A stretch of 64,000 bases of DNA from Arenibacter antarcticus (GTDB taxonomy: Bacteria > Bacteroidota > Bacteroidia > Flavobacteriales > Flavobacteriaceae). Each line of letters starts with the position of its first letter. The first letter of the stretch is position 1. Where the stretch lies: assembly GCF_041320605.1 (NCBI RefSeq), contig NZ_CP166679.1:1488001-1552000 (forward strand), given 5' to 3'. Shown here in pieces: positions 1 through 9,882 of the stretch. A program made the translations under genes and the position numbers. Below the pieces are notes generated by a model. The model was not told where the DNA came from and did not search any database. It saw only the letters and a list, made by a program, of their open reading frames with translations.

Positions 1-1612
1 TCTTGCCTAATTTCTTGTGGTAATAATCCACGGAATGGGTTCCCTTATTATTGATAAAGAAGTTGATTTTATCCGTTACCTCTTTTTCCGCAGCATCAAA
101 TTCTGGGGTATTCGTAGGTATTTTTCCGGTTCTAATTTCGTGGGAAAGGTAGTCCCCAATAGTATAGGGAAGTACAAAATATCCATCGGCCAAGCCTTGC
201 ATCAATGCAGATGCACCTAAACGGTTGGCGCCGTGATCGGAGAAGTTTGCCTCTCCAATACAGTACAAGCCTTCCACAGTGGTCATAAGATTGTAATCTA
301 CCCAAACTCCACCCATCGTATAGTGGGTAGCAGGATAGATCATCATTGGGGTCTTGTATGGATCTTGATCTACGATTTTCTCATACATCTGGAAAAGGTT
401 TCCGTATTTTTCTTCCACTACAGCTTCGCCCAATTGGGTTATCTTTTCTTTAGAAGGATTAAGGACACCATGAATTTTGGCTTGTTCCAAACCATATCGT
501 TCTATAGCTGATTTAAAGTCCAAATAAACCGCCTCCCCTGTTGCATTAACGCCATATCCGGCATCACATCTTTCTTTGGCTGCCCTAGATGCAACATCTC
601 GCGGCACTAGGTTTCCAAAAGCAGGATATCTCCGCTCCAAATAATAATCTCTTTCATCCTCGCTTAAGTCGGTCGGCAATTTCTTTCCTTCCCTTATGGC
701 CATTACATCTTCCATATTCTTGGGTACCCATATCCTACCATCGTTACGCAGGGATTCTGACATCAATGTTAATTTGGATTGATAGTCGCCTGAACGGGGA
801 ATACAGGTAGGGTGAATTTGGGTATAACAAGGATTCGCAAAAAACGCTCCTTTTTTATGTATTTTCCATGCGGCGGTAGCGTTAGAACCCATGGCGTTAG
901 TAGATAGGAAATACACATTTCCGTATCCTCCCGATGCAATTACCACAGCATGTGCAGAGTGACGTTCAATTTCACCAGTAACCAAGTTTCTGGCAATAAT
1001 TCCTCTTGCCTTACCATCTACCTTAACAACGTCCAACATTTCATGTCGGTTGTACATCTCTATCTTTCCTCTCGCAATCTGCCTGTTCATGGCAGAATAG
1101 GCTCCTAACAACAATTGCTGTCCCGTTTGTCCTTTTGCATAAAAGGTACGGGAAACCAGTACTCCACCAAAAGAACGGTTGTCCAGTAGACCACCATAAT
1201 CACGTGCAAAAGGCACGCCCTGCGCAACACATTGGTCAATGATATTGGCCGATACCTCAGCCAAACGATAAACGTTTGCCTCTCGTGACCTATAATCGCC
1301 TCCTTTTACGGTATCGTAGAATAATCGATAGGTAGAATCCCCATCACCTTGATAATTTTTAGCGGCATTAATCCCTCCTTGGGCCGCAATAGAGTGTGCC
1401 CTTCGTGGTGAATCCTGATAGCAGAATGCCTTCACCTTATATCCTAATTCCGCCAAGGTTGCCGCAGCAGAACCTCCAGCCAAACCGGTCCCTACCACAA
1501 TAACATCTATAGAGCGTTTGTTAGCGGGATTTACTAAATTTATTTTATCCTTATAGGTCGTCCATTTATCCTTTAATGGGCCTTTTGGTACTTTAGAATC
1601 CAATACAGACAT
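1..1612 (-). CDS. sdhA: Succinate dehydrogenase/fumarate reductase flavoprotein subunit (C-terminus outside window)
   Basis: This is the FAD-binding subunit that oxidises succinate to fumarate on the cytoplasmic face of complex II. I translated it from the ATG at 1612; about 537 residues are visible and the stop lies beyond the left edge. It shows an N-terminal dinucleotide fold ([19 protein letters not shown], residues 39-57), the motif [11 protein letters not shown] with His73 as the expected covalent flavin ligand, and HPTCIPR and [12 protein letters not shown] further on, all typical of SdhA/FrdA. Members from Bacteroidota are usually about 660-670 residues, so roughly 130 are missing. 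It follows sdhC by 17 bp on the same strand. sdhB is expected next, outside the window. The broad function is secure; direction of catalysis (Sdh or Frd) cannot be read from the sequence. Confidence 0.95.
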   Translation of the reverse strand, partial: MSVLDSKVPKGPLKDKWTTYKDKINLVNPANKRSIDVIVVGTGLAGGSAAATLAELGYKVKAFCYQDSPRRAHSIAAQGGINAAKNYQGDGDSTYRLFYDTVKGGDYRSREANVYRLAEVSANIIDQCVAQGVPFARDYGGLLDNRSFGGVLVSRTFYAKGQTGQQLLLGAYSAMNRQIARGKIEMYNRHEMLDVVKVDGKARGIIARNLVTGEIERHSAHAVVIASGGYGNVYFLSTNAMGSNATAAWKIHKKGAFFANPCYTQIHPTCIPRSGDYQSKLTLMSESLRNDGRIWVPKNMEDVMAIREGKKLPTDLSEDERDYYLERRYPAFGNLVPRDVASRAAKERCDAGYGVNATGEAVYLDFKSAIERYGLEQAKIHGVLNPSKEKITQLGEAVVEEKYGNLFQMYEKIVDQDPYKTPMMIYPATHYTMGGVWVDYNLMTTVEGLYCIGEANFSDHGANRLGASALMQGLADGYFVLPYTIGDYLSHEIRTGKIPTNTPEFDAAEKEVTDKINFFINNKGTHSVDYYHKKLGK

Positions 1613-1629
1613 AGATTTGTAGTATTATA

Positions 1630-2307
1630 TTAATGGTTGAAATGGTGGAAAAGCGCAATAAAAATAAATCCTAACGGAATTAATACGGCATATGCCTTTC
1701 CAAACCCTTTTAATCCTTTTACGTATTTATTATTGGCGCCAACGGATTGAAATGCAGAACTAAATCCGTGTAGCAAGTGCAAGGAAAGAAAAATAAATCC
1801 TACACAGTAAAGTGCAACTCTCCAAATAGGGACAAATTTATGGGTAAGTTCTTCATAGTACCTATACCCTTCCCCATTGGCCAGCAATCCGGACATATCC
1901 CCTTGGATAAATTTGGTATTGATTTCTGGAAACCAGAAATCCAAAAAGTGAATTACTAAGAATACTAGGATAAATCCGCCGCTCCAAATCATATTCCTGC
2001 TCATCCAAGTAGAATTGGCAGCTCCATTGTTTTGAGCATATTTAACTGCACGGGCATTTCTATTTCTAATTTCTAAAATAAAACCCATCACGAAATGAAA
2101 CACTACCCCAAAAAGCAATACCGGCTGTAATCCGTATTGAACTAAGGGATTGGTACCCATAAAATGGGAGGTTTCATTAAATACATCCGGACTAAATACG
2201 GAAAGAAGGTTTATGGCAAAATGTTGAACAATAAAGAACATTAAGAAAAAAGCCGAGAGCGCCATGGCGTACTTTCTGCCAATTGAAGAGTTAAAAAATC
2301 CACTCAT
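1630..2307 (-). CDS. sdhC: Succinate dehydrogenase cytochrome b subunit
   Basis: This 225-residue integral membrane subunit anchors SdhAB and carries haem b and the quinone site. It has five hydrophobic segments, with histidines placed as in the Bacteroidota/epsilon-type single-polypeptide cytochrome b (HFAINLL, HFVMGF, HFLDFW, LHLLHGF). That type replaces separate SdhC and SdhD subunits, and no sdhD is seen here. The start ATG at 2307 lies about 20 bp downstream of a good TAnnTTTG promoter. The gene is first in the sdhC-sdhA operon, 17 bp ahead of sdhA. I see no internal anomaly. Confidence 0.93.
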   Translation of the reverse strand: MSGFFNSSIGRKYAMALSAFFLMFFIVQHFAINLLSVFSPDVFNETSHFMGTNPLVQYGLQPVLLFGVVFHFVMGFILEIRNRNARAVKYAQNNGAANSTWMSRNMIWSGGFILVFLVIHFLDFWFPEINTKFIQGDMSGLLANGEGYRYYEELTHKFVPIWRVALYCVGFIFLSLHLLHGFSSAFQSVGANNKYVKGLKGFGKAYAVLIPLGFIFIALFHHFNH

Positions 2308-2326
2308 TTGTTAGTTGTTTTGGTTA

Positions 2327-2358
2327 CAAATCTAATCCACAATGCAGTTATGAACAAA
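2327..2358 (-). promoter_or_regulatory. Bacteroidota-type promoter of the sdh operon
   Basis: On the minus strand TTTG (2358-2355) is followed after 20 bp by TAGATTTG (2334-2327), matching the TTG / TAnnTTTG consensus for Bacteroidota sigma factor recognition. Transcription would begin close to 2320, giving a very short leader before the sdhC ATG at 2307. Confidence 0.6.
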
Positions 2359-2523
2359 CTTTGTTTAATTTATGTACCATATTTAGAACGAATTTAAAGA
2401 ATCCGATATTTAAGAGTATTCCGAACTGTTAAAATCAAAGTCCTTTCAAGATTTCGTTTGTCCCAAAGTTAAGGATGTAATTTAAATATATAATATTTTC
2501 CTAAGCCTGAAAACCACCGATTC

Positions 2524-4152
2524 CTAGTGTAATTTTCCATCTGCGAATCGCCTTCTAAGTTCCTTTTTATCAAATTTCCCAACGCTGGTTTTAGGCACTT
2601 CGTCTATAAAAATATAATCCTGCGGAATTTGATATTTGGCAAAGTCTCTAGCTAGAAAGTCGACCAACTCCCTCTCTGTCAAAGAATCTTCGGTAGTTTT
2701 CAGAACAATTGTAGCCAAGGGCCGTTCTACCCATCTTTTGTCTGGAATAGCAATAACGGCAGCCTCCTTTATTTTGGGATGGGACACCAAAGCATTTTCC
2801 AGGGCCACGCTGGAAATCCATTCCCCACCACTTTTAATCAGGTCTTTTTTTCGATCTGTAATCTGCATATAGCCATCCGGGTCAATTGTGCCCACATCCC
2901 CCGTTTTAAACCAACCATCACTGGTGAAGCTATCCAGTTCATCGCTTTTAAAGTAAGATCTAATTACCCATGCGCCTCTAACTTCTATCTCGCCCATGGT
3001 TAATCCATCCCGTGGAGCTATAGTTCCATCCTCTTTTACTACTCTTAATTCTACTCCGGGAAATTCTATACCTTGTTTCCCTCTAATTTTAAGTTTATCC
3101 TCATCGGCCATCGAATTGTGTTTAGACTGTAGTCTACTTAAGGTTCCAAGAGGGGAGGTTTCCGTCATCCCCCATGCGTGCACTCCCTTGATCCCAAAAT
3201 CCTTTTCAAAACTCGCAATTAAGCTAATGGGCAATGCCGAACCTCCAACATGGTATTCTTCCAACAACAAACCTTCTTTTGGAGGATTTCTCTTTAAAGC
3301 TTCATAAACACCCATCCAAATAGTGGGAACTCCATTTGCCTTATTTACTTTTTCTTCCACTAGTATTTTAATAATGCCCTCTGGGGTTAAATTGGAAGAG
3401 GGCATCACCATATTGGCACCTGCCATTAGACACATATAGGGTGCTCCCCAAGCCATCACATGAAACTGTGGAACGATCAATAAAAGGGTATCCTCATTAC
3501 TGATGTTTGCGGCGTTCGGGCCTAATATGGTCAAGGCATGGAGATAGGTGGAGCGGTGGGAGTACAATGCACCTTTCGGGACTCCTGTGGTACCGCTTGT
3601 ATAACATAGCCCACAAGCATCGTTTTCATCCAAATCTGGCCATGGAAACTCCGAGGATTGATCTGCCAACAAGTCTTCATAATCGATATAATTAGGCAGA
3701 GTGGTGCTAAATCCTTTTGGGGCGTTGATCACTATAAAGTTAATTACCTTCCCTAGTTTTGGCAAAATCCTTTCCAAGAGGGGCACTAGGCTTGCATCTA
3801 CGAAAATAACCGTATCCCCTGCATGATTAATAACATAATCCAAGTCCTTAGGAGATAATCTAATGTTTATGGTATGGCAAATAGCGCCCATTCCAGGAAT
3901 TCCATAATACAGCTCCAAATGTTGGTAGTGGTTCCAAGCAAAGGTTCCCACCATATCCCCCTTCTTGATACCTAATTTTTTGGTGAGGGCATTGGCCAGT
4001 TTATTACACCTTGTATAGAGATCGCTAAAACTATACTCATGCCTACTCCCATCTGGCAAAATACTGACCACCTTTTTATGATGGAATGTTCTGTTACCAA
4101 ATTCCAAAATAGTGTTGGTGGTTAATGGGTAATCCATTATTAGTGCTCTCAT
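2524..4152 (-). CDS. Medium/long-chain fatty acid--CoA ligase (AlkK/DmdB-like, AMP-binding)
   Basis: This 542-residue acyl-adenylate-forming enzyme would activate a fatty or short organic acid to its CoA thioester for beta-oxidation. The phosphate-binding loop YTSGTTGVPKGA is at residues 184-195. Later motifs include WGMTETSP, GWFKTGDVG, DRKKDLIKSGGEW and a C-terminal PKTSVGKFDKKELR that supplies the catalytic lysine. The N-terminus (MRALIMDYPLTTNTILEFG) aligns with the conserved start of AlkK-type ligases and of methylmercaptopropionyl-CoA ligase, which supports the start at 4152. It appears monocistronic: the flanking genes are 216 and 286 bp away. Exact substrate cannot be decided from sequence. 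Confidence 0.88.
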   Translation of the reverse strand: MRALIMDYPLTTNTILEFGNRTFHHKKVVSILPDGSRHEYSFSDLYTRCNKLANALTKKLGIKKGDMVGTFAWNHYQHLELYYGIPGMGAICHTINIRLSPKDLDYVINHAGDTVIFVDASLVPLLERILPKLGKVINFIVINAPKGFSTTLPNYIDYEDLLADQSSEFPWPDLDENDACGLCYTSGTTGVPKGALYSHRSTYLHALTILGPNAANISNEDTLLLIVPQFHVMAWGAPYMCLMAGANMVMPSSNLTPEGIIKILVEEKVNKANGVPTIWMGVYEALKRNPPKEGLLLEEYHVGGSALPISLIASFEKDFGIKGVHAWGMTETSPLGTLSRLQSKHNSMADEDKLKIRGKQGIEFPGVELRVVKEDGTIAPRDGLTMGEIEVRGAWVIRSYFKSDELDSFTSDGWFKTGDVGTIDPDGYMQITDRKKDLIKSGGEWISSVALENALVSHPKIKEAAVIAIPDKRWVERPLATIVLKTTEDSLTERELVDFLARDFAKYQIPQDYIFIDEVPKTSVGKFDKKELRRRFADGKLH

Positions 4153-4438
4153 AAAAAAATGGTTTAGGATACTTTTGGCCCCATTAAGGTAAGAAATTAA
4201 TTGGAGTATACAGTGTTCTTAACCGTTTACACTACGGTTTTAAAAATGGACTTTAAGACCCACATAGTATCAGTTACGTACTGTACCTTAGCCAAATACA
4301 TAAAGGGAGATGATTTTTAATCATCAACTAATTTTAGGGAGGACCCCCCGAGTAGAAGTGCAAAGCCCCATAATGCATAGGTAAAAAAATTGTTGACCTA
4401 CTAAAGTGGCAACTCACCTAAAATATGGTAGGATCCAG

Positions 4439-6172
4439 CTATCCCTGCTTCTTTTTTAATTCGGATATAAATGTGGCAGACTGCATTTCTATAATAGATC
4501 GTGCCAATAAAATTGCTTTGTCTACCATGGCCGTGTTCTCCGGGTTAACCAAATCCCTAGTGGTTTCAATGGTTTTTAAGTACCAATCTGCCCAAGCTTG
4601 CACAATCTTTCCTTCATTTTCCGGAGATGCACCATTTTTAATGGCACTTTCACTCAATAGAAATTCGGCTGCCAAACGATTGGCTGTAGCATCCTTTATG
4701 AGCTCAATGATATCCAATGCCGTGTAACTGTCACCATTAACAAGAGTAAGAGCACTGGCTAAAGCGGCTGTACTCACATTTCTCAAGGTTTCTTGGGACA
4801 CTTTGTCCATAGTATCCTGATCGGTATGATAAAATTGATCGGTAAAATGCCAGAGCAATAAGCCTGGAATATTGGCTTTTAAGAATGGGGTGTGGTCACT
4901 TCCGCCTTCAAACGGATTGGTTTTCACTTCCCATTGGGCAAACTTGCCTTGATTTTTAAAATTATGGTAGATATAATCGTTTAAATAGTGCGGTTTCATA
5001 TCCTCTAGACTAAGCACACTTCCTCCCCATTCCGAATGTTCATCGGTTCCCCGTGTCCAAATAGCACTGGGATCCGGCATTTTTTCAATTAGGAAGGACC
5101 CTCCTGTCTTATCAGTATTCTCGCCTACCATATCCAAACTAATGCCCCATTTTATTGATTTGGCCCTTCCTTCATCATCCGTAATATATCGATTGGTTGA
5201 TATTATTTCATCCCCCCAAAGAAAAGTAATACTCCTATAAGCATTTATGGTTTCGGAGGCTATCAGTTTAGCCGTGGTTATCGCCATTTCCAATTGTGCC
5301 CCTACTCCCGAGGCATTGTCATTGGCTCCTGGCTCTTGCACATGAGCGCTAAAAACAAGTCGCTCTTCCGGCATTTCAGATCCTCTTACATCAGCAACCA
5401 AGGTTAATTCTTCCGAAGGGTATATCTTGGTGACTACTTTCACCGTAGCCTTTACCCTTCCTTTTTCCATAGCGGATTTTAAATTTTCTTTGGCTTCGTA
5501 GGATAGGGCAATAGCCCATTTATTCTCAGGATGATGCGAAAGACTTCGAAACTGAATTGAAGTGGTATTAATTTCTGGCAGTAAATAAGCAGGATTGTTG
5601 TAACTAAATAACCCCAATGCCCCATTATTCAAAACTCCTTCCTTATATATTTCCGATGCTCGGTTAGAATCGGTGAAAATTATCCTTCCTTGAACTGAGC
5701 TGGTTTTTAAGGCTTCCAAGTCCTTTATATATACCACTTCTCCTGCAACACCGTTTTTTGGAGTGGAAACCGAGTTTAGGTAGACCATATTGCGATTTGT
5801 AGCATAAGTAAGCAATGGAGAACCAGCTCCATTTAGACTAATTTCGGCATCTATAGGTTCCCAAGTGGGATGCTTCAAAGGTCTTTTCTCTATCCTATAC
5901 GTAAATCGATCTAAATTCGTTGCTTTTGCTTCCAGAACATAGCCAGCAGTTTCCAATTCTGCCGCCACTTTATAAATACTTTTATCAAAGCCATTGTTCC
6001 CCACCACTCTCCAGAATTGGGACACAAAGGAAGTGGTCTGAAAGGCTTTTTCCCCAGTAATGTTCTTTCGTAATATTTCAAAATAATCCTCGGTAGTGAT
6101 TGCCGAAACTTTTTCTTGGGACCAACCCAGATCCATAAATGAGAAAAAGAGAAATACTAAGTTTTTTGTCAT
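4439..6172 (-). CDS. Secreted M28-family zinc metallopeptidase
   Basis: This 577-residue protein is a probable exported aminopeptidase or carboxypeptidase. The start is hydrophobic (MTKNLVFLFFSF) and ends near WSQ, consistent with a short signal peptide, although it lacks a strong charged n-region. The five di-zinc ligands of family M28 are all identifiable: His277 (SAHVQEPG), Asp285 (GANDNASG), Glu322 (WGDEI), Asp347 (SLDMVGE) and His427 (SDHTPF). Residues 110-240 resemble a protease-associated insert. No earlier in-frame start exists before a stop. It is transcribed away from pepP with its own intergenic region, and I found no clear TAnnTTTG box upstream. Peptide specificity is unknown. Confidence 0.85.
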   Translation of the reverse strand: MTKNLVFLFFSFMDLGWSQEKVSAITTEDYFEILRKNITGEKAFQTTSFVSQFWRVVGNNGFDKSIYKVAAELETAGYVLEAKATNLDRFTYRIEKRPLKHPTWEPIDAEISLNGAGSPLLTYATNRNMVYLNSVSTPKNGVAGEVVYIKDLEALKTSSVQGRIIFTDSNRASEIYKEGVLNNGALGLFSYNNPAYLLPEINTTSIQFRSLSHHPENKWAIALSYEAKENLKSAMEKGRVKATVKVVTKIYPSEELTLVADVRGSEMPEERLVFSAHVQEPGANDNASGVGAQLEMAITTAKLIASETINAYRSITFLWGDEIISTNRYITDDEGRAKSIKWGISLDMVGENTDKTGGSFLIEKMPDPSAIWTRGTDEHSEWGGSVLSLEDMKPHYLNDYIYHNFKNQGKFAQWEVKTNPFEGGSDHTPFLKANIPGLLLWHFTDQFYHTDQDTMDKVSQETLRNVSTAALASALTLVNGDSYTALDIIELIKDATANRLAAEFLLSESAIKNGASPENEGKIVQAWADWYLKTIETTRDLVNPENTAMVDKAILLARSIIEMQSATFISELKKKQG

Positions 6173-6555
6173 ATCGAAATTTAGAATTTATAAGGAAATG
6201 CGCTGCTTTTACACGCCGTTTATTACAGGTTGCAAAAAAAGATCTCCTTAAAGTTTAGCTTCTGACTCACCTGAAGCAGGATCGTCGAAAAACACCTCAA
6301 CTCCGCTTTGCACGGGTCTTTAGATTGCAGCGCGAAGATACGCTATTTTGAAATTTTGATCGAGGAAAGAATCGCTTTTAAAATGATTTCTGCTTAATTG
6401 GCATTATGCATATCCTATTTCTTAAATTTGCATACACTATTAAAAACTGATGCATAATGAGGGCTGCTGCACTTTTTGGTTCGGAATATTGGAAACAAAT
6501 CTCCTTACCCCAATAGACTGCAGGCGAGTCGCTATGCCCAAAAAAAAAACAACAC
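6173..6555. other. Divergent intergenic region (M28 peptidase / pepP)
   Basis: This 383-bp stretch separates two divergent genes. It holds the pepP promoter (6398-6430) and a leader of about 120 nt. Within the leader is a possible 19-codon open frame, ATG 6457 to TAG 6514-6516 (MRAAALFGSEYWKQISLPQ). I see no other gene, and no convincing promoter for the minus-strand peptidase. Confidence 0.5.
6398..6430 (+). promoter_or_regulatory. Predicted promoter for pepP
   Basis: TTG at 6398-6400, a 22-bp spacer and TAAATTTG at 6423-6430 match the Bacteroidota promoter pattern. The implied start near 6437 leaves an unusually long leader of about 119 nt before the pepP ATG at 6556. Confidence 0.5.
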
Positions 6556-7854
6556 ATGAAGTACGAGCAAATTCCACAGCAATTATTTGTGAAAAATCGC
6601 AAGAAGTTTATGGCTCAAATGAAGCCTAAGAGCATTGCAGTATTCAATTCCAATGATATTTACCCTATAGGTGCTGATAGCACTATGCCATTTGAACAGG
6701 ATAGAGACCTTTTTTATCTCAGTGGTGCGGATCAGGAAGAAACTATTTTATTGCTTTTCCCAGAAGCTCACGATAAAAAGCACCGCGAGGTACTGTTTGT
6801 AAGGGAAACCAATGCGCACATAGCAGTTTGGGAAGGCGCAAAATTAACCAAAGAAAAAGCCACTGAGGTCTCTGGAATAGAAACCATATATTGGTTGAGC
6901 GATTTTGATAAGGTATTTTTTGATCTTATGACCGAAGTAGACACGGTTTACTTCAATACCAATGAGCACTATAGGCAAGCTGTTGAGACCCAAACTAGGG
7001 AAGACAGATTTATAGCAAAATGCAAGCAGGATTTTCCTGCGCACCAATGGGCAAAGAGCAGTCCAATTTTACAGGAAATCCGTGGAATTAAGGAGCCTGA
7101 AGAAATTGCCCTGCTACAAACGGCCTGTAATATTACCGAAAAAGGTTTTAGACGCTTATTATCTTTTGTGAAGCCAGGGGTTTTGGAGTATGAAATTGAG
7201 GCGGAGTTATTGCATGAATTTATCCGAAACCGATCTAAAGGATTCGCCTACACCCCAATTATCGCTTCGGGGAACAATGCCAATGTACTACATTATGTAG
7301 AAAACAATCTAGAGTGCAAGGACGGTGATATGTTGTTGATGGATGTCGCTGCCGAATATGCCAATTACTCTAGCGACTTAACCCGTACCATTCCCGTAAA
7401 TGGCAGGTTTTCCCCAAGACAAAAAGAAGTCTATGAGGCGGTACTAAGGGTGAAAAATGATGCCACAGCCATGTTGGTCCCCGGAACCATGTGGGCAGAA
7501 TACCATAAGGAAGTCGGTCTGTTAATGACCTCAGAACTCTTGGGATTAGGATTGTTAGATAAGGCCGATGTACAAAACGAAAACAAAGACTGGCCAGCCT
7601 ATAAAAAGTATTTTATGCATGGCACCAGCCATCATATTGGACTTAATACCCACGACTATGGGGCTTTAAAAACACCTATGAAGGCCAATATGGTGTTTAC
7701 GGTAGAACCAGGAATCTATATCCCAGAAGAAAAAATGGGAATTAGATTGGAAGACGATGTAGTAATCCAGGAAACGGGAGCACCATTTAATTTAATGGCC
7801 AATATCCCTATAGAAGTAGCGGAAATTGAGGAGCTGATGAATACCAAGGCGTAA
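6556..7854 (+). CDS. pepP: Xaa-Pro aminopeptidase (M24B)
   Basis: This 432-residue cytosolic aminopeptidase P releases N-terminal residues that precede proline. The N-terminal half is the creatinase-like domain. The C-terminal pita-bread domain contains the expected metal ligands Asp263 (LLMDVAAEY), Asp274 (SSDLTR), His359 (HGTSHHIGL), Glu384 (TVEPGIY) and Glu399 (RLEDDVV). The length matches family members. It is monocistronic and ends just before a bidirectional hairpin shared with the convergent brnQ. Confidence 0.95.
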   Translation: MKYEQIPQQLFVKNRKKFMAQMKPKSIAVFNSNDIYPIGADSTMPFEQDRDLFYLSGADQEETILLLFPEAHDKKHREVLFVRETNAHIAVWEGAKLTKEKATEVSGIETIYWLSDFDKVFFDLMTEVDTVYFNTNEHYRQAVETQTREDRFIAKCKQDFPAHQWAKSSPILQEIRGIKEPEEIALLQTACNITEKGFRRLLSFVKPGVLEYEIEAELLHEFIRNRSKGFAYTPIIASGNNANVLHYVENNLECKDGDMLLMDVAAEYANYSSDLTRTIPVNGRFSPRQKEVYEAVLRVKNDATAMLVPGTMWAEYHKEVGLLMTSELLGLGLLDKADVQNENKDWPAYKKYFMHGTSHHIGLNTHDYGALKTPMKANMVFTVEPGIYIPEEKMGIRLEDDVVIQETGAPFNLMANIPIEVAEIEELMNTKA

Positions 7855-7880
7855 TTCATATGCTAAATCTTATACCTTAA

Positions 7881-7910
7881 AAAGAGCTGGATGTATCCAG
7901 CTCTTTTTTT
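7881..7910. terminator. Bidirectional intrinsic terminator between pepP and brnQ
   Basis: An 11-bp perfect stem (AAAGAGCTGGA / TCCAGCTCTTT) with the 4-nt loop TGTA is followed by T on the plus strand and, because the left flank is A-rich, also by T on the minus strand. It lies exactly between two convergent genes. Confidence 0.85.
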
Positions 7911-7930
7911 ATGGACATACATCAGCCCGA

Positions 7931-9217
7931 TTAAGGAAGTTTTTTAGCGGTCTTGGAATCCTTATTGGCATTGGCAATGGCAAAAGCAATAACCGATGGT
8001 AATATCCATCCTAATTGATACCTACTCAGAGGAATCCATCCAAAGATTTCCTTATTAAGGGGCAAAAACTCCAAACTCCCTAAGAAATCAGGAATACTGA
8101 AAAGAATAGTAGTCAAAACCACTACCTTAAAAACCTTGGGAGTGGCCAATCGTTCCGGGACTACGTTTAGGAGTATCAATACTATGGTTATGGGATAAAT
8201 AAACATAAGCGCTGGCAATGCCACCGTAATGATATAGGCAACATTAAACTGCCCCATTAATATCCCAAGAACACACCCCACAATAGCGGTGTACAAATAG
8301 GCGTTCCTATAATGGGAATAATGCGACTTAATAAAATCGGCCGTACCTGTGACGATTCCCACTGCGGTGGTAAAACAAGCCAAGCTTACCAGAATGCTGA
8401 GGAAGATATTAGCAGTATTGCCCAAGGTAACTTTACTTATCCCGGTCAGCAACTCAGTTCTACTGATCTCCGAATCAAAATTAGCTTGGTTTAGTGCTCC
8501 CGTGAGTATCAATCCTGCATAGATCAGAAAAAGGGCGAGGCCTGCTAACCAACCTGATTTGCGAATCAGTCCCTTTTTAGCCTCATAAGGGGCTTTTGTT
8601 TTTAGATTGATGGAAACAATGATTACACCCCCAACTACTACGGCACCAATAGCATCAAAAGTCTGATAGCCTTCCAAAATACCAGTGCTAAACGGATTTT
8701 CTAAAGTACCGCCCCTAAAACTAAAATCCAGATCAAATATTGTGAGCCCAATAATGGACAGTAAAATAATAATGATTGCTGGGGTAAGAATCTTACCCAG
8801 AATATCCAGTAATTTGGATCGATTCATGACAAAAATAAATACTAGGGAGAAATAAAGAATACTGGTAGTGAGGGATGAGATGTTAAAAAATGGGGCAACG
8901 GCAATTTCATGGGTAACCGATGCAGTACGGGGCGAAGGCAAGCTAATAGAAATGGCGTAAACGGAGAGCGCGTATACCAAGCCAAATCTTGGGGAAACCT
9001 TTTTTCCAAAATCGAAAATAGTCCCTTGCAATTTTGCATGGGCCAATATGCCTAATACAGGAACCAAAACGGCCGAAGTGGCAAAGCCCAAGGTAACCAA
9101 CCACCACATATTTCCGGAATTGAAACCCAATAATGGGGGCAAAATCAAGTTACCAGCTCCAAAAAAAAGGGAAAAGAGGGCAAAGGTGGTGATCAAAGTT
9201 TCTTTGTTCCTTAACAT
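7931..9217 (-). CDS. brnQ: Branched-chain amino acid carrier, LIVCS family
   Basis: This is an inner-membrane cation symporter for leucine, isoleucine and valine with about 12 transmembrane segments. The family signature FGAGNLILPPLLG lies near the N-terminus, and the repeated hydrophobic helices continue to the end. The open frame reaches upstream to an ATG at 9271, but I prefer the ATG at 9217 (MLRNKETLITTFALFSLFF). That start puts the FGAGN motif about 20 residues in, as in known BrnQ proteins, and gives 428 residues. It is convergent with pepP and transcribed alone. The substrate is assigned from the family only. Confidence 0.9.
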   Translation of the reverse strand: MLRNKETLITTFALFSLFFGAGNLILPPLLGFNSGNMWWLVTLGFATSAVLVPVLGILAHAKLQGTIFDFGKKVSPRFGLVYALSVYAISISLPSPRTASVTHEIAVAPFFNISSLTTSILYFSLVFIFVMNRSKLLDILGKILTPAIIIILLSIIGLTIFDLDFSFRGGTLENPFSTGILEGYQTFDAIGAVVVGGVIIVSINLKTKAPYEAKKGLIRKSGWLAGLALFLIYAGLILTGALNQANFDSEISRTELLTGISKVTLGNTANIFLSILVSLACFTTAVGIVTGTADFIKSHYSHYRNAYLYTAIVGCVLGILMGQFNVAYIITVALPALMFIYPITIVLILLNVVPERLATPKVFKVVVLTTILFSIPDFLGSLEFLPLNKEIFGWIPLSRYQLGWILPSVIAFAIANANKDSKTAKKLP

Positions 9218-9480
9218 ACCGACAAATTTCGGCGAAAGATAGGATAAAAACCACTTAGTATTAATTACCAATTATGAACCAAAATAATGCCGTTCATCGA
9301 AAAAATAAGAATTTACTATAATAAACAACAAGAAATACAGGCGTTATCCAATAAAAAGCAAATGTTCCCGTTAGAGAATTATAGCTTATTTGAAGAAATA
9401 CCTTAACCAAACAACCAAAACATTTAATTTTTGTATTTTCGGTATCCACACCTTACTGAAGCCAACTAAAAACTCGAATT

Positions 9481-9732
9481 ATGAAGAAAGTAATCACAAA
9501 CTACGGAACAAAACTGTGCTCCATTTGCTGCAGTATTTTCGGCCATCATTTCATAATCTCCAAAAATATAACATTGCATATTAAGGAGTATAAATGTGTT
9601 CATTGCTATAAAGAGGTAACCACGGATGTGAGCGGAAACCTTTCCGAATTGACTCCGGAATTACAGGACATTAACGACACACTGCAACACATCTATAACA
9701 AAAGACAAAGCGCAGACCACCAGGTCGCCTAA
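9481..9732 (+). CDS. Small Cys/His-rich protein of unknown function
   Basis: This 83-residue protein contains a cysteine cluster (CSICC, residues 14-18), a nearby GHHF and a CVHC pair around residues 39-42, followed by a polar helix. The arrangement resembles a small metal-binding ribbon and similar short proteins occur in flavobacteria, but I cannot name a function. There is no signal peptide or membrane segment. It stands alone between brnQ (divergent) and thiL (convergent). The upstream sequence TAATTTTTG only roughly resembles a -7 box. Confidence 0.6.
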   Translation: MKKVITNYGTKLCSICCSIFGHHFIISKNITLHIKEYKCVHCYKEVTTDVSGNLSELTPELQDINDTLQHIYNKRQSADHQVA

Positions 9733-9882
9733 TCTCTCTTGAAAAGGGTTATTATGTAATCGTTTTAAGGGTAGAAGTATGATAATTGTTCCTGAAGATT
9801 GTAAGAGTGATCTTTGTTTCAACTGTTTTACACCCCACTACAGAAAAATGGAATCGCCTTCAATTTTCGGGAATCATTTTAA

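Noticed and set aside
17-810. Plus-strand open frames in the first 800 bases
   Set aside because: They are antisense to the clear sdhA coding frame and have no plausible translation.
4309-4325. GATGATT-AATCATC hairpin downstream of the M28 peptidase
   Set aside because: No T-tract follows on the minus strand and it lies more than 110 bp from the stop, so I do not call a terminator.
6378-6602. Minus-strand frame of 74 codons over the pepP promoter and start
   Set aside because: Cysteine- and phenylalanine-rich translation, overlaps the well-supported pepP start and promoter, and looks like no protein family.
6450-6625. Plus-strand frame beginning at the ATG 6450 and running into pepP in another frame
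   Set aside because: It has no recognisable composition and overlaps pepP; the overlap makes chance more likely.
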